DNA of 64,000 nt from contig NZ_JAKMTB010000003.1 in assembly GCF_025772985.1 (NCBI RefSeq), positions 1 through 64,000 on the forward strand, written 5' to 3'. Source of the stretch: Campylobacter sp. CNRCH_2014_0184h. Lineage in GTDB: Bacteria; Campylobacterota; Campylobacteria; Campylobacterales; Campylobacteraceae. Of the stretch, positions 28,379 through 36,751 are shown one piece after another (position 1 is the stretch's first letter; every line of letters begins with the position of its first letter). A program made the position numbers and the translations under genes. The notes under the pieces are model-generated. The model was given only the letters and a program-made list of their open reading frames with translations. It had not been told where the DNA came from and made no database searches.

Positions 28379-28765
28379 ATGTTTTTAGAAGAAAAACCTG
28401 AACTCAATATTACACCTTTGGTAGATATTATGCTTGTGTTGCTTGCTATTTTAATGGTAACAGCACCAAGCATCACATATGAAGAAAAAGTTCAACTTCC
28501 TCAAGGTTCGCAAAAAACTTCAAGTGCGCCAAATATTAAAAGTTTGATTATAACAATTAATGCAAAAAAAGAAATTTTTATAGGAAAAGATAAATTTGAT
28601 TTTATAAGTTTTGCGGATAATATGAATGCTTTAAAAGTTCAGTATAATACTCAAGAGACAGTTTTTATCAGAGCGGATAAGAATCTAAAATATGATGATG
28701 TAATGAGTGTTTTAAGAACAATGAAACATTTAGGTTTCCAAAAAGTTGCTTTGCAAACTGAGTAA
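28379..28765 (+). CDS. tolR: TolR/ExbD-type protein
   Basis: A 128-residue protein with one N-terminal membrane helix carrying the motor Asp: LNITPLVDIMLVLLAILMVTAPSIT. The periplasmic domain follows (IIITINAKKEIFIGKDKF; VFIRADKNLKYDDVMSVLRTMKHLGFQKVALQTE). It starts three bases after tolQ. Assigned to Tol rather than Ton energy coupling by its neighbours. Confidence 0.87.
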   Translation: MFLEEKPELNITPLVDIMLVLLAILMVTAPSITYEEKVQLPQGSQKTSSAPNIKSLIITINAKKEIFIGKDKFDFISFADNMNALKVQYNTQETVFIRADKNLKYDDVMSVLRTMKHLGFQKVALQTE

Positions 28766-28768
28766 AAA

Positions 28769-29548
28769 ATGGAAGAAAATTCTACACATAATCTTAAAGC
28801 TTTTATTTATGCAACTTTAGTTTATTTTTTTGTTGTTTTTTTGGTATTTTTTAAGTTGGTTGAGTATAAACCAAAAGCCATTGAATATACTGATGATCCT
28901 AATGGTTTTATCAATATAGAACTTGGAGATAGCATAAATCAAAATCAAGTAAATATGATACAAGAATTACAAAAAGAAAATCTACAAAGTTTATTTGAAG
29001 AAAATCTTTTACAAAAATACACTACCAATAAAAGCGTTAACACCCAAAATATAGAACAACAAGCAAGTGTTTTTAATGAGTTGTTTGGTAAAATAGAAGA
29101 CTATCAAGAAGAAAAAACGACTAAAGTGCAATCTTCTATGCCTTCAAAAAAACCTACTTTTGCCCAAAGAGAAAAAATCAATGATTTTTCTAAGCAACTC
29201 AATGAAAATTTAAAAATAAATCAAGAATTAGGTCAATCTGTCATGGAGCAAAAAGTAGGGGTTTATGATCAATTCTTAGGCGCTGTTAGAAAATATCTTG
29301 AAGATAGATGGAGAATTTATAATCCTAGTGGTAATTTAAGTATAGAAGTAGAATTTGTAATTGATAATAATGGTTATTTTTACCTGTTAAACACTACTAG
29401 TGCACATAGTGATAATTTTGATAAAAAAGCAAAAGAATTTTTACAAAATTTAGAAGGAAAATACATAACTTTACCTCCAAATGGTAAAATAAGAAAAATT
29501 AAAATGCAACTTAGTGATATAATTGAGTTTAAAACGGAGAAACAATGA
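28769..29548 (+). CDS. tolA: TolA/TonB-like linking protein
   Basis: A 259-residue protein: one N-terminal membrane helix (LVYFFVVFLVFFKLV), a long Gln/Glu/Lys-rich periplasmic region, and a C-terminal domain (residues 170-255; FLGAVRKYLEDRWRIYNPSGNLSIEVEFVIDNNGYFYLLNTT) of the TolA/TonB C-terminal type. It should link the TolQR motor to TolB and Pal at the outer membrane. Epsilonproteobacterial TolA is shorter than that of E. coli. It overlaps tolB by four bases. The exact family label (TolA or TonB) is uncertain, but the context favours TolA. Confidence 0.75.
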   Translation: MEENSTHNLKAFIYATLVYFFVVFLVFFKLVEYKPKAIEYTDDPNGFINIELGDSINQNQVNMIQELQKENLQSLFEENLLQKYTTNKSVNTQNIEQQASVFNELFGKIEDYQEEKTTKVQSSMPSKKPTFAQREKINDFSKQLNENLKINQELGQSVMEQKVGVYDQFLGAVRKYLEDRWRIYNPSGNLSIEVEFVIDNNGYFYLLNTTSAHSDNFDKKAKEFLQNLEGKYITLPPNGKIRKIKMQLSDIIEFKTEKQ

Positions 29549-30744
29549 AAAAAATACTAGTATTTTTATTTTTTTGTTCAGTATTATTTGGACAAGATGC
29601 AACAATATCTGTTGTTAATAAAGGTATGCAATTGCCAAAAATTTATATTAAAGATCAGTCTAAATTGAATGATTTAGATCTTAAAAAAAGTTTTTATAAC
29701 ATGCTTGTTAATGATATAAAAGTAAGTTCAAATTTTGAGATAACTCAAGATGAAAAACAAGGTGATTATATTTTTTCTTATATATTAAATAAAAACGGTA
29801 AACTTTTAGATATTGATGTTGAAATTTTAGCTGCAAATGAAACTAAAACAAGATTTTACGAACAAATTCTTTCCATCGAAGAGTATCCATTTTTAGCACA
29901 TAGAAGTGTTGCCCAAATGAATAAAAAGTTAGGTTTTGCTCCGGTTGATTGGATGGATCATAAAATTTTAATAGCTAGAACACAAGGTAGTAAGCAAAGT
30001 GATATTTTATTAGCAGATTATACTTTAACTTACCAAAAAGTATTGATTTCAAAAGGTTTAAATTTGTTTCCTAAATGGGCAAATAAAGAACAAAATGCAT
30101 TTTATTTTACTGCCTATGAAGATGAGATTCCAACTCTTTATAAATATAATATGAAAAATAAAAATATAACAAAAATTATTGCTAGCAAAGGTATGATGGT
30201 TGCTTCTGATGTGAGTGATGATGGTAAAAAAATTTTACTTACCATGGCTCCAAAAGACCAACCTGATGTATACTTGTATGATGTAGATTCAAAAAATCTG
30301 ACACAAATTACAAACTATATGGGTATTGATGTAAATGGCAATTTTGTTGATGGTGATAAAAAAATTGTATTTGTGTCTGATCGCTTAGGCTATCCAAATA
30401 TTTTTATGCAAAATTTAGATTCAAATTTAACAGAACAAGTTGTTTTTCATGGTAAAAATAATTCTTCGGTTTCTACCTATAAACACTACATGGTTTATTC
30501 TAGCAGAGAAGTAAATCAAAGCGGAGTTTTTAATCTTTACTTGATGTCAACTCAAAGTGATTACATAAGACAACTCACCGCAAATGGTAAAAATCTTTTT
30601 CCAAGATTTTCAAGTGATGGAGAAAGTGTTGTGTTTATTAAGTACTTAGGCTCTCAAAGTGCTTTAGGTGTTATTCGAATTAATGCAAATAAAGCTTTTC
30701 ATTATGGCTTAAAAGTGGGTAAAATTCAATCAATTGATTGGTAA
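29545..30744 (+). CDS. tolB: Tol-Pal system protein TolB
   Basis: A 399-residue periplasmic protein. A signal peptide (ending VLFG) is followed by an N-terminal alpha/beta domain (residues 20-140) and a C-terminal beta-propeller with repeats such as NLFPKWANKEQNAFYFTAYE, VASDVSDDGKKILLTMAPKDQPDVYLYD, DGDKKIVFVSDRLGYPNIFM and NLFPRFSSDGESVVFIKY. TolB binds Pal, encoded next. Confidence 0.93.
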   Translation: MKKILVFLFFCSVLFGQDATISVVNKGMQLPKIYIKDQSKLNDLDLKKSFYNMLVNDIKVSSNFEITQDEKQGDYIFSYILNKNGKLLDIDVEILAANETKTRFYEQILSIEEYPFLAHRSVAQMNKKLGFAPVDWMDHKILIARTQGSKQSDILLADYTLTYQKVLISKGLNLFPKWANKEQNAFYFTAYEDEIPTLYKYNMKNKNITKIIASKGMMVASDVSDDGKKILLTMAPKDQPDVYLYDVDSKNLTQITNYMGIDVNGNFVDGDKKIVFVSDRLGYPNIFMQNLDSNLTEQVVFHGKNNSSVSTYKHYMVYSSREVNQSGVFNLYLMSTQSDYIRQLTANGKNLFPRFSSDGESVVFIKYLGSQSALGVIRINANKAFHYGLKVGKIQSIDW

Positions 30745-30769
30745 AATACTAAAATCATATTTTTTTTGT

Positions 30770-30775
30770 TATAAT
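30770..30775 (+). promoter_or_regulatory. -10 box of pal
   Basis: TTTTTTTTGTTATAATT lies 38 bases before the pal ribosome site and start, in the 68-base gap after tolB, so pal can be expressed separately. Confidence 0.65.
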
Positions 30776-30812
30776 TAAATTATGATTTTTAAATAAACAA
30801 AAGGGGAAATCA

Positions 30813-31298
30813 ATGAAAAAAATCATTTTTGCTTCAATTACTGCATTTGCTGTTATTGTAAGTGGTTGTGCTACTAAAAACACTAGCGTTAGTAGTTCAA
30901 GTAGTGTAGATGGCTCAAAAGGTAGCGGTGGATCTGATAGATTTGAAAATCTTGAATCTTTAAATTCTGTAGCAAATGTATATTTTGATTTTGATAAATT
31001 TAATGTTAGATCAGATATGCAAAAGGTTATTGCAAATAATGCTGAAATCTTTAATAAAGAAGCTGCTAATGCTGCAATAGTAGTTGAAGGAAACTGCGAT
31101 GAGTGGGGAACTGATGAGTATAATCAAGCTTTAGGTTTAAAAAGAGCTAAAGCGGTAAAAGAATCTTTAGTAGCTCAAGGTGTTAGCGCGGATAGAATTA
31201 GCGTTAAAAGCTATGGAGAAACTAATCCTGTATGTACTGAAAGAACAAAAACTTGCGATGCTCAAAATCGCCGTGCAGAATTTAAATTATCAAAATAA
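30813..31298 (+). CDS. pal: Peptidoglycan-associated lipoprotein (Omp18/Pal)
   Basis: A 161-residue outer-membrane lipoprotein (lipobox VSGC, Cys 19) with an OmpA-like peptidoglycan-binding domain: NVYFDFDKFNVRSDMQKVI, VVEGNCDEWGTDEYNQALGLKRAKAVKESLVAQGVSADRISVKSYGETNP and NRRAEFKLSK. The Asp and Arg that hold diaminopimelate are present (D in DEWGT, R in NRRAEF). This is the Omp18 antigen of Campylobacter. A strong AAAGGGG ribosome site precedes it. Confidence 0.96.
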   Translation: MKKIIFASITAFAVIVSGCATKNTSVSSSSSVDGSKGSGGSDRFENLESLNSVANVYFDFDKFNVRSDMQKVIANNAEIFNKEAANAAIVVEGNCDEWGTDEYNQALGLKRAKAVKESLVAQGVSADRISVKSYGETNPVCTERTKTCDAQNRRAEFKLSK

Positions 31299-31309
31299 GT
31301 TTTAAATAA

Positions 31310-32299
31310 ATGAAATTAAAATTATTATCAGTAGCTCTTTTAGGAGCTACTTTTTTACACGCTGAAATTTCAGCTTTTGATGCAGGAAAAGTAGATACAA
31401 AAACACCTTATGGTTTAACTCAAAATGAAAAATTACAATATGAAAATCAAGAACGCCTAAGGGCATTGAATGAATATTATACAAATTTAACAAGTAAAAT
31501 AAATACAGCAGTAGAGAATATAGAAGGATTGCAAAGTGTAACAGAGGGTTTGAATGCTCAATATTCAAAAGCTAACACAAAATTGCTTTCATTAGAAGAA
31601 ACTTATCAAAATTTTGACGCAAACATAACTCAAGAAATTCAAAATTTAAGAGCTTATGTGGAGGAAAATAGGCAAATTCAAGAAAAAAATCATCAAGAAA
31701 TTCAAAAAGTTTTAAGTGAAATTACAACTTTGATTAATAAAATCAATGATGATTATATTTCAAAAGAAGATATGAATAAAACCATAACCTTTTTTCAGTC
31801 TGAAATAGCTAGAGTGCAAAATCAAACAAAAATTACTCCAGTTGTTCCTGTTGTAAGTGATGATAATAAAACCGAAGAAATCATTCAAGATGTAAATGAA
31901 ACTCAAGATGAAGTGATTGAAGCAAAAGATGATAGTTGGAAAAAATTGCAATCTAGTGAAATTTTGAAAAAAGCGATAGAAGAAACTAATAAAAATCAAT
32001 TTGAGGATGCAAAAGAAAAATTTGAACATCTAATAAGTATTCACTACAAACCTGCTAGATCTACTTTTTGGCTTGGAGAGATAAGATATAAACAGCAAGA
32101 TTACGCAGGTGCTTTGGGATTTTATAAGAAAAGTTCTGCTATAAGCACTAAAGGCGATTATGTACCAAAATTACTTTATCATACAGCTATTAGCTTAGAT
32201 AAGGTTGGGGATCCAAAAAGTGCAAATAAATTTTATAAAGCTTTAAAGACGGCTTATCCTGATAGTCCTGAAGCAAAAGTTTCACCAGATAGAAAATAA
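31310..32299 (+). CDS. cpoB: Tol-Pal associated protein CpoB/YbgF
   Basis: A 329-residue periplasmic protein: signal peptide (ending LHAE), an N-terminal coiled coil (residues 45-180) and C-terminal TPR repeats (EILKKAIEETNKNQFEDAKEKFEHLISIHYKPARSTFWLGEIRYKQQDYAGALGFYKKS). This is the CpoB plan, which coordinates Tol-Pal with peptidoglycan synthesis. It directly follows pal, as expected. The middle acidic linker (DDNKTEEIIQDVNETQDEV) is longer than in E. coli. Confidence 0.85.
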   Translation: MKLKLLSVALLGATFLHAEISAFDAGKVDTKTPYGLTQNEKLQYENQERLRALNEYYTNLTSKINTAVENIEGLQSVTEGLNAQYSKANTKLLSLEETYQNFDANITQEIQNLRAYVEENRQIQEKNHQEIQKVLSEITTLINKINDDYISKEDMNKTITFFQSEIARVQNQTKITPVVPVVSDDNKTEEIIQDVNETQDEVIEAKDDSWKKLQSSEILKKAIEETNKNQFEDAKEKFEHLISIHYKPARSTFWLGEIRYKQQDYAGALGFYKKSSAISTKGDYVPKLLYHTAISLDKVGDPKSANKFYKALKTAYPDSPEAKVSPDRK

Positions 32300-32312
32300 C
32301 AAAGGAGATAAA

Positions 32313-32897
32313 ATGGCTATAGAAAAAAATAGTGTAGTTTCAATGTTTTATGAATTAAAAGATGCAAATACTAATGAAGTTTTAGAATCAAATATTTATG
32401 CTGAACCTATTTCTTTTATTTTAGGTAAGGGTCAAATTTTAGAAGGATTAGAAGAAGAAATTCAAAAGCTTAATGCTCCTTGTAATGCTGATATTGTGAT
32501 AAAAAAAGAAAATGCTTTGGGCGAATATGATGCCAATGCATTACAAACTTTACCAAAAGAGCAGTTTGCAGGGATTGATTTGCAAGTTGGTATGGAGCTT
32601 TTTGGCGAAGGTGAAGATGGTAATACGGTAAGAGTAATTGTTAGAGAAATTACCGAAAATGAAGTTACTATTGATTACAATCATGCTTATGCAGGAAAAG
32701 ACCTGTTGTTTTCAATCAATATTGTAGATGTTAGAGCTGCAAGCGAAGATGAAATTTTAACAGGAATTATTGTAGGTAGTAGAAGTTGTGGATGTGGTGG
32801 TGGAGGACATCATCATGATCATCATCACGGACATGGCGGCGGTGGATGTTGTGGTGGCCACGGACATGGCGGTGGCGGTTGCTGCGGTGGCCATTAA
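32313..32897 (+). CDS. slyD: FKBP-type prolyl isomerase SlyD with metal-binding tail
   Basis: A 194-residue cytosolic prolyl cis/trans isomerase and chaperone. The FKBP part with inserted-flap domain covers residues 1-150 (VSMFYELKDANTNEVLESN, FILGKGQILEGLEEEIQ, NHAYAGKDLLFSINIVDVRAAS). The last 36 residues are almost only Gly, Cys and His (CGCGGGGHHHDHHHGHGG followed by two GGGCCGGH-type units), a nickel/zinc-binding tail as in other SlyD proteins that feed hydrogenase or urease. AAAGGAGA precedes the start. The stop overlaps fabD in TAATG. Confidence 0.94.
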   Translation: MAIEKNSVVSMFYELKDANTNEVLESNIYAEPISFILGKGQILEGLEEEIQKLNAPCNADIVIKKENALGEYDANALQTLPKEQFAGIDLQVGMELFGEGEDGNTVRVIVREITENEVTIDYNHAYAGKDLLFSINIVDVRAASEDEILTGIIVGSRSCGCGGGGHHHDHHHGHGGGGCCGGHGHGGGGCCGGH

Positions 32898-33817
32898 TGA
32901 ATAGCGCATTTATTTTCCCAGGTCAAGGTTCTCAAAGTGTTGGCATGGGTTTGAGTTTTTATGATAATTCTAAAAAAGCAAAAGAATTATTAGATAATGC
33001 TAGTGATTTTTGTAAAATTGATTTTAAAAATTTGCTTTTTAAGGAAAATGAAAATTTAAATAAAAGCGAATTTACACAAATGGCCATAGTATTAAACTCA
33101 CTAATGGCTTATGAAGCTTTAAAAGAGCAAGTTGATATAGAAGCTAAGTACAGCCTAGGTCATTCGCTAGGAGAATTTAGTGCTTTAGCAACCCAAAATG
33201 CATTTAGCTTTTTGGATGTTATAGCACTTGTTAATAAACGCGGTAAGTTTATGCAAGAAGATTGCTCTAAAATAGAAGCTGGTATGATGGTGATTTTAGG
33301 GCTTGAAGATAAAGTGGTAGAAGAACTTTGTCAAAAAGCATTGAGTGAGAAAAAAAACATTTTTGCGGCTAATTATAATTGTGATGGACAAATTGTAGTA
33401 GCAGGTTTAAAGCCTGATTTAGCTTCTTATGAGAGTGAGTTTAAAAATGCAGGAGCTAAAAGAGCTATGCTTTTGAACATGAGTGTTGCAAGCCATTGTC
33501 CATTATTAAAAAATGCGTCTTTGAAACTTACAAAAGAATTAGAACCTATTTTAAAAGAGAGCTTTAAAAGCGTAGTGTCAAATGTTAATGCAAAAGTGTA
33601 TAATGATAAAAATCAAGCTCTAATGCTTTTAAGCGAGCAACTCATCAGGCCTGTTCTTTATAAACAAAGTATTAAAGTAATAGATGAAGAAGTAGATTTT
33701 TATATAGAATTTGGTGCAAGTGTGTTAAAGGGATTAAATAAAAAAATCACTCAAAAAGAAACTTATACTTTAAGTAAAATAGAAGACATTGATGAAATTT
33801 TAAAGGTAATTAAATGA
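32897..33817 (+). CDS. fabD: Malonyl-CoA:ACP transacylase FabD
   Basis: A 306-residue fatty-acid synthesis enzyme that loads malonyl onto acyl carrier protein. FIFPGQGSQSVGMG is at the N-terminus, and the active site is YSLGHSLGEFSALA (Ser in GHSLG), with a catalytic His in SVASHCPLL. I chose ATG 32897 (MNSAFIFPGQ), overlapping the slyD stop; the longer upstream frame only reads the slyD tail in another frame. Confidence 0.95.
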   Translation: MNSAFIFPGQGSQSVGMGLSFYDNSKKAKELLDNASDFCKIDFKNLLFKENENLNKSEFTQMAIVLNSLMAYEALKEQVDIEAKYSLGHSLGEFSALATQNAFSFLDVIALVNKRGKFMQEDCSKIEAGMMVILGLEDKVVEELCQKALSEKKNIFAANYNCDGQIVVAGLKPDLASYESEFKNAGAKRAMLLNMSVASHCPLLKNASLKLTKELEPILKESFKSVVSNVNAKVYNDKNQALMLLSEQLIRPVLYKQSIKVIDEEVDFYIEFGASVLKGLNKKITQKETYTLSKIEDIDEILKVIK

Positions 33818-34500
33818 AAATAGCTATTTTAGGAGCTATGCCTGAAGAGGTTACTCCTTTACTAGAAACATTAAAAGAGTATCAAACAATAGAATATGCA
33901 AATAATACTTATTATCTTGCAAAATATAAAAATCATGAATTAATTATTGCTTATTCTAAGATAGGGAAAGTAAATTCCACTCTTAGTGCGACTATTATGA
34001 TAGAAAAATTTAAAGCTGAGCTTTTACTCTTTACAGGTGTGGCTGGTGCTTTTAATCCTAGTTTAGAAATAGGGGATTTAATTTATGCTACAAAATTAGC
34101 TCAATATGATTTAGATATCACAGCTTTTGGACATCCGCTTGGCTATGTTCCTGGTAATGAAATTTTTATAAAAACAGATGATAAGCTAAATAATCTTGCC
34201 ATAGAAGTTGCTAAAGAACTTGGTGTTAAATTACAATCAGGCGTTATCGCTACGGGTGATGAGTTTATTTGTGATGAGAATAAAAAAGCAAAAATTAGAG
34301 AAATTTTTAATGCAGATGCTTGTGAAATGGAAGGAGCTAGTGTGGCTTTGGTGTGTGATGCTTTAAAAATTCCATGTTTGATTTTAAGATCTATGAGTGA
34401 TAAAGCAGGTGAGAAAGCTGAATTTGACTTTGATGAGTTTGTAGAAAAATCAGCCAAAAATTCAGCTAATTTTGTTCTAAAAATTTGTGAGAAATTATGA
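33814..34500 (+). CDS. mtnN: 5'-methylthioadenosine / S-adenosylhomocysteine nucleosidase
   Basis: A 228-residue nucleosidase that cleaves MTA and SAH and, in Campylobacter and Helicobacter, also 6-amino-6-deoxyfutalosine in menaquinone synthesis. Motifs: IAILGAMPEEVTPLLE with catalytic Glu, FTGVAGAFNPSLEIGDLI, VIATGDEFI, ACEMEGASVALVCDALKIP and LRSMSDKAGEKAEFDFDEF (catalytic Asp). It overlaps fabD and the TtcA-like gene by four bases each. Confidence 0.94.
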   Translation: MKIAILGAMPEEVTPLLETLKEYQTIEYANNTYYLAKYKNHELIIAYSKIGKVNSTLSATIMIEKFKAELLLFTGVAGAFNPSLEIGDLIYATKLAQYDLDITAFGHPLGYVPGNEIFIKTDDKLNNLAIEVAKELGVKLQSGVIATGDEFICDENKKAKIREIFNADACEMEGASVALVCDALKIPCLILRSMSDKAGEKAEFDFDEFVEKSAKNSANFVLKICEKL

Positions 34501-35258
34501 TAAATCTTAGTAAAAAACTAATCAGAGAAGTAGCTAAAGCTAATGCTAAATTTTCTTTAATAGGAGACAATGATAAAGTTTTATTAGGGCTTAGCGGTGG
34601 GAAAGATTCGCTTGCCTTAGCACATCTTTTAAAGCGTATGCAAGCACATGCGCCTTTTAAATTTGAACTTAAAGCAGTAACTTTAAGCTATGGCATGGGT
34701 GAAGATTATACCAAACTCCATAATCACTGCAAAGAACATGGTATTGATCATGAAGTGATTGATTCTAATATTTATGAAATTTCAGGTGATACGATTAGAA
34801 AAAATTCAAGTTTTTGTAGCTATTTTTCAAGAATGAGGCGTGGTGCTTTATATACTTATGCTTTGGAAAATGGTTTTAATAAATTAGCTATAGCTCACCA
34901 TTTAGATGATGCGGTAGAGAGTTTTTTTATGAATTTTATTTATAATGGTTCTCTTAGGAGTCTAGTTCCCAAGTATAAAAGCAAAAGAGGTGTAGAGGTT
35001 ATTCGTCCTTTGATTTTTGTAAGAGAAAGACAATTAAGAGAAAATGCTATTAATAATGAATTAGAAGTAATTGGTAATGAATTTTGTCCTGGCATGAAAT
35101 TAAGTGAAAAAAATGTAAAATTTCCTCATGCAAGAGAAGAAGCTAAGCAGCTTTTAGCAAATTTAGAAAAAGAAAATCCAAAATTATTTACAAGTTTAAA
35201 AACTGCATTTGAAAATATCCACACAGATAGCTTTTTTATGGTCAAGGATAATGGCTAA
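34497..35258 (+). CDS. TtcA-like PP-loop ATPase, tRNA sulfur-transfer family
   Basis: A 253-residue protein of the TtcA/TtuA group, which thiolates tRNA. The PP-loop LLGLSGGKDSLALAHLL is at residues 28-44, and IAHHLDDAVESFFMN matches the family. Classical TtcA binds a [4Fe-4S] cluster through Cys-x-x-Cys plus a third Cys. Here the sequence is FCSYFSRMRRG, so the first Cys is present but the second is Phe. A later Cys is in NEFCPGM. Substrate and cluster type are therefore uncertain. It is coupled by overlaps with mtn and the next gene. Confidence 0.8.
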   Translation: MINLSKKLIREVAKANAKFSLIGDNDKVLLGLSGGKDSLALAHLLKRMQAHAPFKFELKAVTLSYGMGEDYTKLHNHCKEHGIDHEVIDSNIYEISGDTIRKNSSFCSYFSRMRRGALYTYALENGFNKLAIAHHLDDAVESFFMNFIYNGSLRSLVPKYKSKRGVEVIRPLIFVRERQLRENAINNELEVIGNEFCPGMKLSEKNVKFPHAREEAKQLLANLEKENPKLFTSLKTAFENIHTDSFFMVKDNG

Positions 35259-35763
35259 TCTTTTAGTTGTTGTTGATTATCAAAATGATTTTATCGATGG
35301 TAGCTTGGGTTTTGAAGAAGCTACCAAGATAAAAGATAATATTCTTGCTCTTTTAAAAAATCATCAAGGTGATATTGTTTTTACTTTTGATACGCATGAT
35401 GAAAATTATTTAAAAACTCAAGAAGGAAAAAATTTACCTACTTATCATTGCATTAGAGATACTTTAGGTTGGCAAATGCCAGGTGATTTTGATGTGTATT
35501 TAAAAAATGCAAAAAAAATATTTTATAAGAATGCTTTTGGTAGCTTAGAATTAGCCAATTTTTTAAAACAAAATTATTATGAAAGTATAGAATTTTGTGG
35601 TCTTGTTTCACATATTTGTGTATTTAGTAATATTATTTTAGCTCAAAGCGCTAGCATTAACTCAAAAATTATATTACATAAAAATGCAACAGCGAGTTTT
35701 AGTAAGTCTTTGGAAAATAGTGCATATGAAATTTTGCAAGCTTATGGCATAGAACTTTTATAA
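35251..35763 (+). CDS. Cysteine hydrolase of the isochorismatase/nicotinamidase family
   Basis: A 170-residue cytosolic hydrolase. The PncA-like triad can be placed: Asp in LLVVVDYQNDF (residue 9), Lys in KIFYKNAFGSLELANFL, and nucleophile Cys in FCGLVSHICVFSNIILA. It also has FTFDTHDENYL, close to the metal-site DxHxxxH motif of nicotinamidases but with Asn-Tyr in place of the last His, so a true PncA role is unsure. I chose ATG 35251 (MANLLVVVDYQ), overlapping the TtcA-like gene by eight bases; an upstream ATG only extends into that gene. Confidence 0.78.
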   Translation: MANLLVVVDYQNDFIDGSLGFEEATKIKDNILALLKNHQGDIVFTFDTHDENYLKTQEGKNLPTYHCIRDTLGWQMPGDFDVYLKNAKKIFYKNAFGSLELANFLKQNYYESIEFCGLVSHICVFSNIILAQSASINSKIILHKNATASFSKSLENSAYEILQAYGIELL

Positions 35764-35764
35764 A

Positions 35765-36379
35765 ATGCAAGGGTATATTTTACACACTCAGAGTGTAAAA
35801 GATGAGGATTTAATCGTTTATCTTTTAAGTACTAAAAAAGTTATTAAAAGTTATAGATTTTATGGCATGCGTCATTCTAATATACTAAGTGGGTATAAGA
35901 TTGATTTTGAGCTTGAAGAAAGTTCGAGATTTTTACCACGTTTAAAAGATGTTTTACATATTGGTTTTTCTTGGATTTTAGATAGAGAGAGAATGTTTTT
36001 TTGGCAGGAATTTATTAGACTTTTTTATTTACATTTAAAAGATGTTGAAGAAATTGATAGTTTTTACTTTGAACTTTTAGAAGACTGTGCTAAGCGTTTT
36101 GAAAAGCAAGATTGCAAACGTGTTATAGTGGATGCTTATTTAAAAATTTTAGATTTTGAAGGGCGTTTGCATAAAAGTTTTGTATGTTTTTATTGTGATG
36201 AGTATATTCAAAAAAATGTTGTACTAGTAAGAGCTTTTTTGCCCGCTCATAAAAAATGTGCTTTTGGTTATGAGTTTAATGCTAAAGATCTTGTAAAATT
36301 ATATAGGAGTTTTAATTCATCGCATTTTAGCGATGAATATATTGATAATTTATATAAAATTATCAAAGAGGGTTTTTAA
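35765..36379 (+). CDS. recO: RecO-like DNA repair protein
   Basis: A 204-residue protein with an N-terminal OB-fold-like segment of the RecO kind (MQGYILHTQSVKDEDLIVYLLSTKKVIKSYRFYGMRHS), a helical middle and a possible zinc site formed by CFYC near residue 140 with a later Cys in HKKCAFGYEF. RecO helps load RecA at gaps. The epsilonproteobacterial form is short and divergent, so the assignment rests mainly on the N-terminus. It starts two bases after the hydrolase gene and converges on the small minus-strand gene, overlapping it by 17 bases. Confidence 0.7.
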   Translation: MQGYILHTQSVKDEDLIVYLLSTKKVIKSYRFYGMRHSNILSGYKIDFELEESSRFLPRLKDVLHIGFSWILDRERMFFWQEFIRLFYLHLKDVEEIDSFYFELLEDCAKRFEKQDCKRVIVDAYLKILDFEGRLHKSFVCFYCDEYIQKNVVLVRAFLPAHKKCAFGYEFNAKDLVKLYRSFNSSHFSDEYIDNLYKIIKEGF

Positions 36380-36683
36380 GGGTAATATCATACATCATAA
36401 TGACTTCTTGTCTTAATCTTGCAATGATATTTGCACTATCTTTGTGTATATTTTTTGTGATAGTATCTTGGCTATTTTTAATATTTTCAAGCAAATTTTC
36501 AAGTTCTTTTTGAGAATTTTGTAAACAAGTTTTTATACATTTTGGTTGGGTTTGTTGTAAAACTTGCTCGAAATTTAAACTTTGATTATTAAGCTTTGAA
36601 GCATGTGCTGCTAAATTATTCGCACTTGTTCTAATGCCACCTAATGCTTTGTAAATCCCTTTTGAATTGATATGAGCTGCCAT
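36363..36683 (-). CDS. Small protein with flagellar rod-like N-terminus, predicted sigma-54 target
   Basis: A 106-residue protein of unknown function. Residues 8-30 (KGIYKALGGIRTSANNLAAHAS) resemble the N-terminal D0 helix of flagellar rod/hook proteins (AxxGirtsaNNLAnha), an export-type sequence. The remainder is helical and hydrophilic, with two Cys. There is no signal peptide. AAGGAAGG lies before the ATG. A well-formed GG-N10-GC element stands 53-68 bases upstream on the same strand, as for Campylobacter flagellar genes under RpoN. It could be a minor rod-associated or secreted protein. The function is an inference. Confidence 0.6.
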   Translation of the reverse strand: MAAHINSKGIYKALGGIRTSANNLAAHASKLNNQSLNFEQVLQQTQPKCIKTCLQNSQKELENLLENIKNSQDTITKNIHKDSANIIARLRQEVIMMYDITLKNPL

Positions 36684-36735
36684 GAACCTTCCTTGTTTTA
36701 TGGTATCTCTTCATTCATATTGCTTGATAATTTAC

Positions 36736-36751
36736 AAGCAAAAATCATTCC
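36736..36751 (-). promoter_or_regulatory. Predicted sigma-54 (RpoN) promoter
   Basis: The minus strand reads GGAATGATTTTTGCTT: GG and GC are separated by exactly ten bases, and GGAA-N6-TTGCTT is the form seen at Campylobacter flagellar class 2 genes. Expected start of transcription is about 40 bases before the ATG at 36683. It overlaps the 3' end of dus. TTGCTTG also pairs with CAAGCAA downstream (36720-36741). Confidence 0.65.

Noticed and set aside
32846-32896. N-terminal extension of fabD
   Set aside because: The extra residues (WPRTWRWRLLRWP) are the slyD tail read in another frame; FabD proteins begin at the ATG 32897.
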